A stretch of 64,000 nucleotides of DNA from Castor canadensis (lineage: Eukaryota; Chordata; Mammalia; Rodentia; Castoridae), in contig NC_133387.1 of NCBI RefSeq assembly GCF_047511655.1, forward strand, positions 23,740,353 through 23,804,352, written 5' to 3'. Position numbers and translations under genes: made by a program. Below the pieces are notes generated by a model. That model was not told where the DNA came from, did not search any database, and was given only the letters and a program-made list of their open reading frames with translations. Positions 1 to 10,561 of this stretch are shown in pieces (position 1 is the first letter of the stretch; each line of letters starts with the position of its first letter).

Positions 1-366
1 CTGCATAAAATTCCATTGTGTATAGATACCACATTTTCTTAATCCATTCGTCAGTGGTGAGGCATCTTGGCTGTTTCCATAACTTGGCTATTGTGAATAG
101 GGCCGCAATAAACATGGATGTGCAGGTGCCTCTGGAGTAACCTGTGTCACAGTCTTTTGGGTATATCCCCAAGAGTGGTATTGCTGGATCAAATGGTAGA
201 TCAATGTCTAGCTTTTTAAGTAGCCTCCAAATTTTTTTCCAGAGTGGTTGTACTAGTCTACATTCCCACCAACAGTGTAAGAGGGTTCCTTTTTCCCCCG
301 CATCCTCGACAACACCTGTTGGTGGTGGTGTTGCTAATGATGGCTATTCTAACGGGTGGAAACTCA
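1..366 (-). mobile_element. L1 fragment, 3' part of ORF2/3' region, antisense
   Basis: Read on the minus strand this matches the end of L1. Landmarks on the plus strand are the 'attccattgtgtatagat' motif, 'tgggtatatccccaagagtgg' wording and 'cccaccaacagtgtaagagg'. It is truncated by the window edge. No open frame of useful length remains. Confidence 0.85.
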
Positions 367-539
367 TCTCTTAAAGGAAAGAACTTTCAGGGTGACTTAC
401 AAAGCAAAGCCCAGCTCTGAACTGCATTAAGGAAATCCATCTGAACCAGAGTGAGTCAGAATGGCTAAAAATAAAGAGAGAGTAAAGGTACTGCTGAGAG
501 ACAAGGCAGTAAGAAAGCAAGATGGCACAACTGAGATCA
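367..539. other. Unassigned sequence
   Basis: I recognise no gene or repeat family here. Together with the next entry it may be the 3' untranslated part of an old L1. Confidence 0.4.
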
Positions 540-786
540 GAAAATGTTGACTTTTGACAGAAAGTTTTAAATGAGACAAAAAATACTTGATAATGCCAAG
601 GGCCACTGATAAAAATCAGAATATTGCCTGCCTGGGGAGAAGATTTGCTAGAAAGTGGCAGAGGGGAATTTGGGGTGATAATGACAGTGGTCTGTATCTT
701 CTTTTGAGTGTTACTGCATAGCTTTACATGTTTGCCAGCATTGAAATGTATCCATCTCTGCATATTACCTAAACTATACCTCAAGA
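540..786 (+). mobile_element. Old L1 3' end (L1MA/L1MB-like), sense
   Basis: The wording 'ggggtgataatgacagtgg', 'tctgtatctt' and the closing 'aaactatacctcaag' follow the 3' end typical of mammalian-wide L1M elements. It is diverged, and its left edge is uncertain. Confidence 0.55.
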
Positions 787-1404
787 AAACCGAGTTTCAA
801 AGGAAATTCATGGAATTAAATCTGAAATTCAGAAATGAGATTTCTGATTATTAAATAAGACAATTTTAAATGTTTTATTTCTGATATTCTGCTGTGGTTA
901 ACAGAGAAAGCATCTGTACTTAGGGGAACAGAACCCAAAATGTCTATAATTTTGGAGGTCCAGGGTGATCAAAAGGACACAATTTAACAAATGAAAATAT
1001 TATTTAAAGTGATAAAGTAACATAGAAAATTATAAACATTTAAAAACCTGGCAAATACTATAAACATCACAAATATATCCTACTATTTTTATTTAAAAAA
1101 TAAAATGCCTGATGAACCTCCTCGTGTTTTGGCTGATGCTCCTTGCTGACCTGTTTATACAACAGTGATTTTGAAATACCACTTTCTATAGAAAAGGAAC
1201 TCTCTCTGCTAGCATGGTGGTGGAATCTTTTTCTGACCGGTTGGTGGGATGCAGAAAAGACCCAACTGTACTGCAGAGACTGTTTGTGGTCAGGCTACAG
1301 GTTTGTGCCCTGGGAAGACTTTCATGTGATTCCCATGAAAATGGTGTGTTTATAATCAAATATACTGCATTATTGGATAATTTCCTGAACATAGAAGCCT
1401 TTTA
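787..1404. other. Unassigned AT-rich sequence
   Basis: No convincing gene, RNA or repeat is visible. Short frames at 1143-1405 show no codon structure or known motif and look like chance. Confidence 0.4.
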
Positions 1405-1740
1405 AGTTATTTTTTATTTTTGATTTAGTATGCATTAACAATACAAGAGGATTTCATTGTGGTAATTCCATACATGTGAATAGTGTATTTTGAACAAGCT
1501 CACCCCTCCATTAATTCCCATTCTCCCTTCCTCTTCTTCCCCTCTTTCACACAGTGTTTGGTGGGTTTCCTTATGCTATCTTCAGATGCGTATGTGCAGT
1601 GTACTCCATCCTCTTTATCCCTCAGTATCCTTTGCTTGCCCCTTTCACTAATCGCCTGCCACCACCACCATCAGCAGACAGTCCTTGTTGGGCACCTCGG
1701 CTGATTTAAAAGGAGACTTTTATCTTGAGTAGGGATCTAT
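1405..1740 (-). mobile_element. Rodent L1 3' UTR, antisense
   Basis: The stretch with 'acaagaggatttcattgtgg' followed by a C/T-rich 'cacccctccattaattccc' is the reverse complement of a rodent L1 3' end. The same family appears antisense at 24641 and in sense at 29450, so it can be recognised by comparison within this window. Confidence 0.6.
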
Positions 1741-1806
1741 GAGAATCAAGTCCTGAGTTTGCGGTTTTACATGTCTTAACAAGACGTGTGAGAATTCCCT
1801 ATGGAT
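1741..1806. other. Unassigned spacer
   Basis: Short sequence between an L1 end and a SINE; nothing recognised. Confidence 0.4.
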
Positions 1807-2002
1807 GCCAGGTGTGGTGGCTCATGCCTATAATTCCAGCTACTTTGGAGGTAGAGACAGGAGGAATGTAGATTGAGGCCAATCCAGACAAAGTTAGCAT
1901 GAGACACGATCTCAAAAACCAACTGAAAGCAAAAGGAGTGGGGGCATGGCTCAAGAGGTAGAGCTATGAGTTCAATCCCAGTACAGGAAAGAAAAAAAAA
2001 AA
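1807..2002 (+). mobile_element. Composite SINE: B1-like (7SL) unit + tRNA-like unit
   Basis: It opens with a B1-like 7SL-derived head ('gccaggtgtggtggctcatg'). It then passes into a tRNA-like unit with an A-box-like 'gcatggctcaagaggtag' and a B-box-like 'gttcaatccc', and ends in an A-rich tail. The tRNA half is shortened relative to other copies. Confidence 0.85.
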
Positions 2003-2640
2003 CAATTCCCCATGAACTAGCTTCTACTGTGCATTCCAAATTCTTGCACCACCACAAACATCATTTTGATGCTGAGCACCTGCTCCTATCACAACAGGAC
2101 ATTCACACACACCTTTATGTCCTGAGGGGCTGGTTGGCTCCCTGGGTGATGGCACCAGGTCACCTAATAATAACGTCACTCTACAGAAACGATGACAAAT
2201 TCCATCTACTTAGCCCAAACTAAAGGAGTCCCCAGCTGCACTTCCCTTTAGCCAGATCCAATTCATCCCCAAAGCCACCCAGAAGCTCTGAACCCGAGGA
2301 AACAGGTGACCAAGGGAAGTTGGAGAAGGAACAGCACCCCAGGCTGTCATGAAAATAAATATCCCACTTGTTCACATTTTATTGAAACATGGCGTATGGA
2401 CACATAACTGGGTGTCTTTCTGGGACTCTGGAGAGGACCTGTGTGCGTGGCCCTGATGACTCCTTTTCATTGAATGAGCTCGTCTGCAATTCTATGCTAG
2501 TGTGGTCACTTCCGGACAGCACGCACTCTCCTGCTGACTACACGGAATGGTGCTTCCTTTTCCTCCAAGAAAAATCAGGCTTTTGGGTTTGATTTGTGTT
2601 TGGCGAGGGATTGTTGAGTTCTTACAAAAAAAAAAAATCA
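2003..2640. other. Unassigned sequence
   Basis: No gene or repeat identified. An A-run at about 2625-2638 lies directly before the next SINE and may belong to its insertion site. Confidence 0.4.
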
Positions 2641-2740
2641 GGGGCCGGAGGTGTGACTCAAGTGGTAGAGTGCATGCCTAGCAAGCGCTAAGCCTTGAGT
2701 TCAAACCCCAATGCCACCAAAAACAGAAAAAGGGAAAAAA
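2641..2740 (+). mobile_element. tRNA-derived SINE (monomer)
   Basis: It has a tRNA-like body with A-box 'tgactcaagtggtagag', B-box 'gttcaaaccccaatgcc' and an A-rich tail. This is the free-standing form of the right half of the composite SINEs. It is not a tRNA gene: cloverleaf pairing is not kept and a poly(A)-rich tail follows. Confidence 0.85.
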
Positions 2741-3180
2741 CATACCCGGTTGCAAGCTTTCCAACACATTTCAGATCCTAAATTTACCCTGCAATTCAGA
2801 TAGGAAAGAAAGGCCAAGTGTAGCAAATGCTCTAACTTGAACCACAGCGCCCCCTGGTGGAAATGAGGACACAGACTTTGCATGGAGTAGGGTCTCAGGT
2901 TTTGCTCAGCATCTCCCATTATAGTGAGAGATAAAAGGGGGAAATGGCTGGGACACAATGCAGGACAAAGCCACTCGGGCTTTCTATATAACATCTGCAT
3001 GGAAAACTGCAGCCAGTTATTTCCTGAGAGGAGAATGACTTCATCATGTCACAAAAGAGAATTACCTACTTCAGGTCCTTTCTGGAGCAGCTATAACAGA
3101 TTACATAACCTCCTGAATGCATAGAGGAGGAGAATCCGAAACCCTCCCTCGGGTCCACTCAGCTGACAGAAGTCAAACAA
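2741..3180. other. Unique sequence containing a CTCF-like site
   Basis: No coding or repeat signal was found. Its notable element is the CTCF-like motif listed separately. Confidence 0.4.
2846..2860 (-). promoter_or_regulatory. Strong CTCF-like binding motif
   Basis: The plus strand reads AGCGCCCCCTGGTGG. Its reverse complement, CCACCAGGGGGCGCT, is a near-exact match to the vertebrate CTCF core consensus. The motif therefore points along the minus strand, away from KLF14. Binding is inferred from sequence only. Confidence 0.6.
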
Positions 3181-3340
3181 GCCTAGGTTCCAGTTCCACT
3201 CTGCCACACACCACCTTCCTAAACTTGGACTCGTTAATAATCTCTCTGTGCCTCAGTTTCTCATTTGTGAAACACTGATAGCACACCTGCCTCCCTGATT
3301 GTTGTGGGTGCTGAGTCAATGACAGACAGGTGGAGAGTAT
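3181..3340 (+). mobile_element. MIR element, sense
   Basis: The wording follows the MIR core: 'ccagttccactctgccac', 'ctctctgtgcctcagtttc', then 'gattgttgtgggtgctgag'. It is old and diverged. Confidence 0.75.
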
Positions 3341-3870
3341 GCAGAGGAATATGTCATATGCAAAATGTGTGTTCATATGTTGTTATATAGCTTTATGCAG
3401 CCTTCCCGTGTGCAACTCCACCTCGCAGCGTTTCTGTTGGGACTGCAGACAGCCCGTCTCCCGTGAATGCACTGGAGATACGTTGTTCTTCCTCACACAC
3501 TTGTCTCCTATCCTCAGAGACTTACACGTGAGCTCGGAAAGCTCCTGAAGAAATTGAGGTGGGCTAGAAAAGTTTCCCAGTCGTGTCAGTCACTTCAAAT
3601 GGTGTCATTTGGGGTAGAAAAGGAGCCGTGAAACGTGGCCTGGATGGGCCAAAGAAAGAGGAGTGCAGTGTTAACAAATCAGCAGCATCCATCCACAGCA
3701 TCCGACACCGGTGCAGATACAGAACAGGAGGTACGGTTGTGAAGACATGGTAGCCGGCCTCCAGCATAGGCCCCCAATGTTCCATGCCTCCCCGAAGTTA
3801 CACCTTTCTGTAATTGCATCGGGACTGCACCAAGCTTGAGAATGTGGTAGAGGCAGGCCCCCCCCCCCCA
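3341..3870. other. Unassigned sequence ending in a C12 run
   Basis: No gene or repeat recognised. It ends in an uninterrupted run of 12 C at 3858-3869, directly before a SINE. Confidence 0.4.
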
Positions 3871-3957
3871 CTTTTTTTGGTGGCATTGGGGTTTGAACTC
3901 AGAGCTTCACACTTTGCTAGGCAGGCGGTCTACCACTTGAGCCACACTACCTGCCCC
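3871..3957 (-). mobile_element. tRNA-derived SINE (monomer)
   Basis: Reverse complement of the tRNA-like SINE: T-run, 'ggggtttgaactcagagc' (B-box) and 'ctaccacttgagccacac' (A-box). Confidence 0.85.
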
Positions 3958-4690
3958 GTAGGCCACTTTTATATTGAAGTGTAATTTACAAATGCAAAAG
4001 TCACCCTTTAAAGATGTACAACTTCACGATTTTTAGCATATTCACAAGCTGGGCAACCAACACCATCATCTAATTCTGAACATTTTCATCATCCCTGAAA
4101 GAAACCTCGTACCCATGACAGTCACTTCCCCCTTACCTCTTTCCTGCAGACACTGGTGACCACTAAGCTACTTTCTATCTCTGTGGATTTAACTAGTTAG
4201 GACTTTCATATGGACGGACACATGGGTAAGTACTCCTTGTATGTAGCTTCTTTCTATTTAGTGTAATCTGTGTTGTAGAGTGGATAAGTACCTCATTCTT
4301 TATCATAACCAAATAATATTCCATTGTATGGAGACACCATATTTTCTTCATCCATACATCAGTTAATAGACATAGGCGTTATTTCTTCCTTTTAACTTCT
4401 GTGATTGTTGCTTTATCATGTTATTTATTCTTTGTTTATCATGTTAGTCTTTAGGTTGTGGGTTTTTAGATTTGATATTCATTTGTAACTTTTTGTAGTG
4501 TAATTGGAAATGGTGGTATTGCTTTTTTCCTCTGCTTTGATTGATGTTTTCTTTGTGGCCTAGCACCTGATCAATTTTGGAAAATTTTCATGAGCACTTC
4601 AAAACAAGAGGCATGCTTGGTTTGGGGTAGGAGTTTTGTTTATCTCGATTAGATGTAACTTACTATCTTACTCCTGTTTGACTGTGGGTA
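3958..4690 (-). mobile_element. Old L1 (L1M) fragments, antisense
   Basis: 3958-4380 matches an antisense L1M 3' region ('acattttcatcatccctg', 'aataatattccattgtatgg'). About 4480-4620 matches a different, more 5' part of antisense ORF2 ('tttgtggcctagcacctg'). The order implies at least two fragments or an internal deletion. Confidence 0.75.
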
Positions 4691-5476
4691 TCAGAAGACT
4701 CAACTCAGACTGGTGTAAGTGAGAATGAAAGTTATTGGCGCACGTCACCAGAAGTCCAGAGGTACAGCTAGCCCCACGGTGAGTCATCCGGGGCCCCATC
4801 CTCAGACAATGTCCCTCTGATGCTCTTGGGGTACACTCTCTGGCTTGCTGGTGCTTTGCAAGATGGCCTAGCAGTTCTGGAACTCAGTCTCCCACAAAAC
4901 ATTCACACTGGCTAAGCAAAGATGTCCATTTCTTTTTAGAATGAGGAAACTTTGCCCGGGAGCCTCAACAAATTTTCCAACTCAGGTTCAAAGCCCACAT
5001 CTATTCCTAAGAAATCACAGGTCGGGGCACGCTGTACAGTGACTGGCCTTGGGCTGGGTTTGAAGCACTCACTGGCAAGTCAGGCAAGGTGCTCCCGATG
5101 AGGTTAAAATAGTGAGCGCACTCTCCAATTCAAGACTGAATTCCCTCCACCACTGCCCTCACCCACCGCACCTACCGGAAAGACACCATGACCCCGTAAC
5201 ACTTTTCAGGTGTGTTAGTGTAGGACGCAGAGCACCGGGTGAATTAAGGTCCTCTGTTATTTCTCTTTGAGGGTCCTCTGGACTTTATCTGTTCCCATGT
5301 TTTATTTGGTAACCAGATGGTTGTGACTGTTAAGTCATCAGTTGTGTCCCAGGAAATGATCTTTGCCTCTGACTTGCTACTGTCTGACACTAAAGTCCTG
5401 CTTTCTCTGTAGTTGACTTGTATGATTCTTCCTAGCCTCTTTTTACCTTTATGAGTCACTTTGTTTTAAATGTGTC
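4691..5476. other. Mostly unassigned; possible weak MIR
   Basis: 4935-5010 has wording reminiscent of an antisense MIR ('agaatgaggaaact', 'caggttcaaagcccac') but is too diverged to call. Nothing else is recognised. Confidence 0.35.
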
Positions 5477-5735
5477 TTTTTTTTTTTTTTTTGGTAGGGC
5501 TGGAGTTTGAGTCCAGTCCTTTTTTTCTTTAGGTTATTTTTCAGATAGAGTCTCACATTTTTGCCTTAGGCCAGCCTTGGTCCGTGATCCCCTTCTCCAT
5601 TGCCTCTTGCACAGCTAGGATACCAGGCACCTGCCACTACATTCAGCTTGTTTTGTTGAGATGGGTTCTCCCTTACTTTTTACCCAGGCTGGCTTTGAAC
5701 CACAATCCTCCTGATCGCCACTTCCTGCAAGCTGC
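5477..5735 (-). mobile_element. Trimeric SINE (7SL-7SL-tRNA), tRNA end truncated
   Basis: Read from the plus strand: T-run, a shortened tRNA-like part ('ctggagtttgagtccagtcc'), then two reverse-complemented B1-like units joined by a 'ttgttttgttgagatggg' linker. The architecture matches the copies at 7793, 13272, 28034, 45435 and 56490. Confidence 0.7.
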
Positions 5736-6448
5736 ATTAATAATATCTTTTGAAAAGCAATAGTTTTAAGTTTTGGTGAAATCTATTTAATCAGCTTGAT
5801 CTTTTAAGGGTCACAGTATTGGTGTCATGTCTAAGAAACCCTTGCTCAATCAAGGTCCCAAAGACTTTTCTTCATTGTGTTCTAGAAGTTAAATCTGAGC
5901 TCTTATATTTAGGTCCACAATCTATTTTGTGATTTTGTCAGTTTTTAAATGCCGTGGGTTGTCTTAAGTTTATCCTTCCCACTCAAGATTATTTGTAGTT
6001 GTAAAGATATTTTTCTCCCATTAAATTGCCTGGTGTCTTTATTGAAAATTAATTGGCCATGAGTATAAAGATTTATTTCTTAATTATCACTCTCAATCCC
6101 TTTCAGTAATATCTATATCTGCTCTTCCATGAAAACCAGTCAAGCTTCACCTGTATAGGAAGGGTTAAAACCAGTACCCACAGCTTACTCTTACTCTTTT
6201 CTCAATTGTTTTTGGCTGTCTGGGGTCCTTTGGGTTTCATGCACATTTTGAGAATAACCTGTCAGTTTCCATCAGAATGACTGGATGGGCTTTCACAGAG
6301 TCTATACATCACTTTGAGAATTGCCGCCTTAACAATTTGGGGTGGAGTCTTCTAATTCTTGAACATACAATGTCTTCTTATTCATTTAACTCTTTAACTT
6401 ATCTTAGCAATGTTTTATAATTTTATAAATTTATAATAATTTTATAAA
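5736..6448 (-). mobile_element. Old L1 (L1M) ORF2 fragment, antisense
   Basis: Matches antisense L1 ORF2 wording: 'tggtgtcatgtctaagaaac', 'attaattggccatgagtata' and 'ttttggctgtctggggtcc'. The last ~40 bp are very AT-rich. Frames are broken throughout. Confidence 0.75.
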
Positions 6449-6643
6449 TTTTTTGGCATAACTGGGATTTGAACTCAGGGCTTCACTCTTGCAAAGCAGG
6501 CACTCTACCACTTGAGCCCCACCTCCAGTCCATTTTTCTCTGGTTATTTTAGAGATGGGATCTTATAAACTATTTGACCGGGTTGGCCTCTACACAGCCT
6601 CCCAAGTAGCTAGGATTACAGGCATGAGCCACCAGCGCTCGGC
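6449..6643 (-). mobile_element. Composite SINE (B1-like + tRNA-like), inserted in L1
   Basis: Reverse complement of the dimer: 'tttgaactcagggcttcac', 'ctaccacttgagcccc', then 'ctaggattacaggcatgagc'. L1 sequence resumes on its far side. Confidence 0.9.
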
Positions 6644-6830
6644 TTTTTCTATCTTTTTATAATTTTCTCCAAACCAGCATCGTGCCATGTGAGAACACAC
6701 TTTTATTTCTTCCTTTTCGACCTGTATACCTTTCACTATTTTTTTCTGGCTCTATTGCATCCCGCTGTCAATGTTGATTAGAGATGACACGAGCGGCACT
6801 CCTTTGGGATACCAGAGATTTGGTTCAGAG
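6644..6830 (-). mobile_element. Old L1 ORF2 fragment, antisense (resumes after SINE)
   Basis: 'ttatttcttccttttcgacc' and 'gatgacacgagcggcac' follow antisense L1 ORF2 and continue the element interrupted at 6449. Confidence 0.65.
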
Positions 6831-7084
6831 CACTGCAATAAAGTGAGTACCACAATAAAACAAGTCACACAAGTGTTTTGGCTTCACAGTGCTTATAAAA
6901 GTTTTCACCTTTATTAATGTTTAAATTCCTGTTTTATTCCACAAGTGTTTCAGCCCTTTTCTGTTCTATCATAATTGGGGTATAGTTGTAGTGGGCGTTT
7001 TTTTACTACATTTAAATATCTGGGTTTTGGAAGTGTTAGTGTAACTGATGTCCGCTTTCTCTCCTCTCAATGGTAGTGAAGATC
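6831..7084. other. Probable unnamed dispersed repeat fragment
   Basis: 'cactgcaataaagtgagtac' with 'cacaataaaacaagtcacac' is wording I associate with a common mammalian dispersed repeat, but I cannot name the family. No gene is seen. Confidence 0.35.
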
Positions 7085-7672
7085 ATGACCTCAAGAGAAG
7101 GCTGGCTGCCCACTAAGATCTAAGAAGGAAGTTTATAGCTCTGACTGCCTACATTAAAAAAATCAGAGAATTCTCAAATACATAATCCAACCATGCACCT
7201 CAAGGTCTTGGAAAAGCTAAAATCAGTAGAAGAAAAGAAAGAATAAAGATCCAAGGTGAAATTAATGAAATAGAAACCAAAGGATCCTTGAAACAGACAG
7301 TTGGTTCTTTGACAGATAAACAAGATTGACAAGTCCTTAGCCAAATGACACAAAAGAAAGGAGACCCAAATTCATGAAATTAGAGATGAAAAGGGGGCAT
7401 CACAATAGATATCTCTGACATGCAGAGGACTGTTAGGGAATATTTTGAAAAATTATACTCCAATAAGTGGAAAATCTAGAAGAAATGGATAATTTTCTAT
7501 ATACATATACCTACCAATACTGAACCACGAGGATATAAAAAAATCTATAACAAGCAACAAGATTAAAGCAATAGTAGAGAATCCTAATTAAAAAAAAAAA
7601 AAAACAAAAAAAACCCAAGGACTGAATGGATTCACTGCCGAATTTCACCAGACCCTTAAAGAACAAGTAACA
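7085..7672 (+). mobile_element. Old L1 ORF2 fragment, sense
   Basis: Sense L1 ORF2 nucleotide wording is clear: 'agttggttctttgacag', 'gaaattagagatgaaaaggg' and 'ggattcactgccgaatttc'. An A-rich insertion lies near 7591-7612. It is broken by stops and frameshifts. Confidence 0.8.
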
Positions 7673-7678
7673 CCAAGT

Positions 7679-7790
7679 AGGGCGTGGTGATTCATGCCTA
7701 TAATCCCAGCTACTTGGGAGGTAGAGTCAGGAGGATCATGAGTTTAAGGCCAGCCCAGGCAAAGTGAGAGCCTATCTCAAAAACAAAAGA
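7679..7790 (+). mobile_element. B1-like SINE monomer
   Basis: A 7SL-derived unit ('taatcccagctacttgggag', 'aaggccagcccaggcaaag') ending in 'ctatctcaaaaac'. It abuts a trimeric SINE immediately downstream, giving four SINE units in a row. Confidence 0.85.
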
Positions 7791-7792
7791 CA

Positions 7793-8116
7793 AAGGCAGA
7801 CACCAGTGGTTCACTCCTGTGGTCCTACCTACTTGGAAGGTTGAGATTAGGAGGATCATGGTTGAAGACAGCCTGAGTAAAAAAAGATTGTGAGTCCTCC
7901 ATCACAATGGAAAAATGCTGGGTGTGGGTGGTGCTCACCTGTCATCCCAGTGATAGTGGGAAGCACAAAAAAGGCGGATCTTAGTCCAGGTTGGCCTGGG
8001 CAAAAATGCAAGACCCTATTGGAAAGATAATTTAAAAAAGGACTGGAGGCCTGGCTCAAGTGGTAGAGCACCTGCCTAGCAAGTGTAAGGCCCAGAGTTC
8101 AAACTCCAGCACAACA
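7793..8116 (+). mobile_element. Trimeric SINE (7SL-7SL-tRNA)
   Basis: Two B1-like units (about 7793-7915 and 7918-8035) are followed by the tRNA-like unit ('cctggctcaagtggtagagc', B-box 'gttcaaactccagc'). The junctions resemble those of the copies at 28034 and 56490. Confidence 0.8.
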
Positions 8117-9420
8117 GGCCCGCAGCTTGCAAGTCAATCCAAGACGGTGGCATCTGGGTCAAGTTGAGAACCTAGTCATCTTTGTAGTTCCGCCAGCTCT
8201 GAGCTAACCTAAAGGAAGGTGAAAATGCTAAAGTAGTTATGATTTAGTAAAAACTTAGGAGTTATTTCTTTGTCTCAGTTATCTCTCTGAAGATTTCCTG
8301 TATGTTTAAGAGTAACTTTAATATGGAATTAAACCCAATTATAATAGTAGGTTCTTTTCCGAACAAAAAGAAGCTTCCAGATTTATCAATGTCTTGCTTT
8401 GTCCTAAAGTCCAGAAAAAGTCCAGAGCTTTTTCCTTTGTCTTTTCTTAGTTCTTCCTGCACTTTAAGGATGGTTAGGAAATATAAAAATCGTTCAACAT
8501 TAAAATTGATTTGTTTCACTGATTGCCTGACCAATCATTCTCTCTGATAATGGAAACAAGTAGCTTCCCAAAAAGAACTAAATCATTAAAATATGTCTTT
8601 GTAAATGCAAATTAATTAGCTCTTTTATGAGAATTTGCATCTGGGTTTCCAGAACACAGACACACACACACACTCACAGTCATAGTCACTGTCAGCAGCT
8701 GAATAAAACCCACTAAGGAAGTTTAGGAAGACATTTTCCCAACTGTCTCCCAGGATTCTGTACATTGTGATCACAAAATAAGGCTCGAGAGGTCACAGGC
8801 TTGAGAAAGGCGACCTCTGCTGAGGGGAGTGCGGTTCCCGGGTGACTCACCGTCTCCTGAGTGAACAGCACCACTGCAAAATGCAAGCTGGAAAAGAATC
8901 GCCTTCAGGTTCTGGATGTTCTCCACGGTGGGTCTCGGGTTCCTGGGCCAGCAGTCGTAGTGTCACGAGGGAGTGTGTTAGGGACGAGAGTTCCCACCCC
9001 AGACCCGGGGCTCGTCCAGTTCTCCAGGTGACCCTGACACACACCAAAGTTTGGGTTCCATTGCTCTGTGAGAATTTTTCTGATTCTGGGGCATAGGCTT
9101 GTAAATGTGCCACATCTCAAAGAGAAAGCTGTGGGAAAGTCAGTTTTACTTAAAAATAAAGACCATTTCAGAAAGGAAGCAACAGGACAAGCAATTGGAG
9201 GCCGCTGCCTTCGCTGCAGAGCATTTTAGTTTTAGGGCTCATCAGTGATTTTTAAAATGTGTTTTCTTTCAGTCTCGATATCTTGGAATTAGATCAAAAA
9301 GGACTAATATCCTCCCAGAGTGCACTGGAACAACTCAGAAGCCAATGGCTGGTGCGCACGTGATACAAGATTTTAAATTTATCTCCTGGCAGAGAATCCA
9401 AACCCAAGGAACAACCACTG
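8117..9420. other. Long non-repetitive block; candidate regulatory DNA
   Basis: Except for a short CA run (about 8659-8676) I recognise no repeat here, which stands out in this repeat-dense window. 8130-8640 is AT-rich with homeodomain/POU-like words. 8820-9110 is more GC-rich. Frames present are short and unconvincing. Confidence 0.4.
8605..8640. promoter_or_regulatory. Inverted pair of POU octamer motifs
   Basis: ATGCAAATT at 8605-8613 and its exact reverse complement AATTTGCAT at 8632-8640 are 18 bp apart. Each contains the canonical octamer ATGCAAAT. An ATTAATTAG homeodomain-like word overlaps the left copy. Function is inferred. Confidence 0.45.
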
Positions 9421-10561
9421 CCTTATAACTTAATTCCCAATTTGTATAAAATACACATCAAAGATATAATATGAAGGTGCCAGATGGGACCCAGCGGGAG
9501 GAAGGATTCACTCTGAATGACTCCAGGGGAGATTCTAGAATGTGGACAGGATCCAGGGAGCAAACAGAGAAAGCCAGGGACCCAGAGCCAGCAACTGCCA
9601 AGTGCGGCAGGGAAGGGACTGGGAAAGGACAGGGAAGGGACAGGGAAGAAGGTGGCCAGGGGAACTGTTTTCCTGGAAAGACTCAGCTTCCACTCCAGCA
9701 TAGGAGAGGGAAGAAATATTCGGACTCATCTCTCCTGCCCCACAATGTCCTCTGTCCTTTGTGGTGGCCAAGGAGCTCACCGCCCCCGTGACATCTGTGA
9801 ACTCTGTCTCGGGGAGCAGGTGGATTATTTCAATCTGCTGATGGACAGCTTTCATGCTCAACTTGGCTTTTTAAAAGGCCTTTAAATAAGTGCTTGCTGT
9901 CTCAGTGCTGTGTACTCTAACGATGTCAGAAACTATGAACAAATTAAATCACCAGAATTATCTGAGACTTTTAGAGTTTTTGATGTCATTGGAACAATTT
10001 ATGTAATTAACTAGCTTTAAAACACTGCTTCTATTCCACAAGAACAGCTCTGAAAAGACATTAGCATATTTTAATTAACACATTTTAGCAGCACAAGTAT
10101 ATTTAAATTGACATTTAGCCATCCCCCTAATAGTTTCACAGTAATTTTCAGATACATTTGAAACCCTGCCCAGTGGGTTTGTTTGATATAAAGCAGCCAA
10201 AGAATTTTTAACAATTACAGAAAGTTTTGTAGAAACATTAAATTTCTAAAACCTATCAAGCTCCAGATTTGGATTCTATGGGAATTTATAATTAGCACTT
10301 ATGAGCAACACAAAGTCACCTTTTTATGGCTGTCACTACCTCAGGGACAGAGACCCCAAGACCCCCGCAGGCCGGGCAGAGTGGCCTGCAGGTGACTCAC
10401 ATTGGCCACAAAGCAGACTTCCCCCCTTCCCAGCTTGGTCTTCCTCATGACGATGAGAGCAGGATTTACACCAGGGACCGGGCAAGGTGAAAGAACCCGG
10501 TCCTTCCATCCCTGCCTCAGCAGGCGTTCAGCTCCACCCTTGACCTGACAGAGGCCTGTCG
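9421..10561. other. Non-repetitive block, AT-rich right half
   Basis: 9600-9660 has a short imperfect 'gggaaggga' type repeat. 9880-10320 is AT-rich, non-repetitive, and rich in TAAT and AATTA words, as in many developmental enhancers. 10320-10560 is GC-richer and leads into the satellite. No coding signal was seen. Confidence 0.4.
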
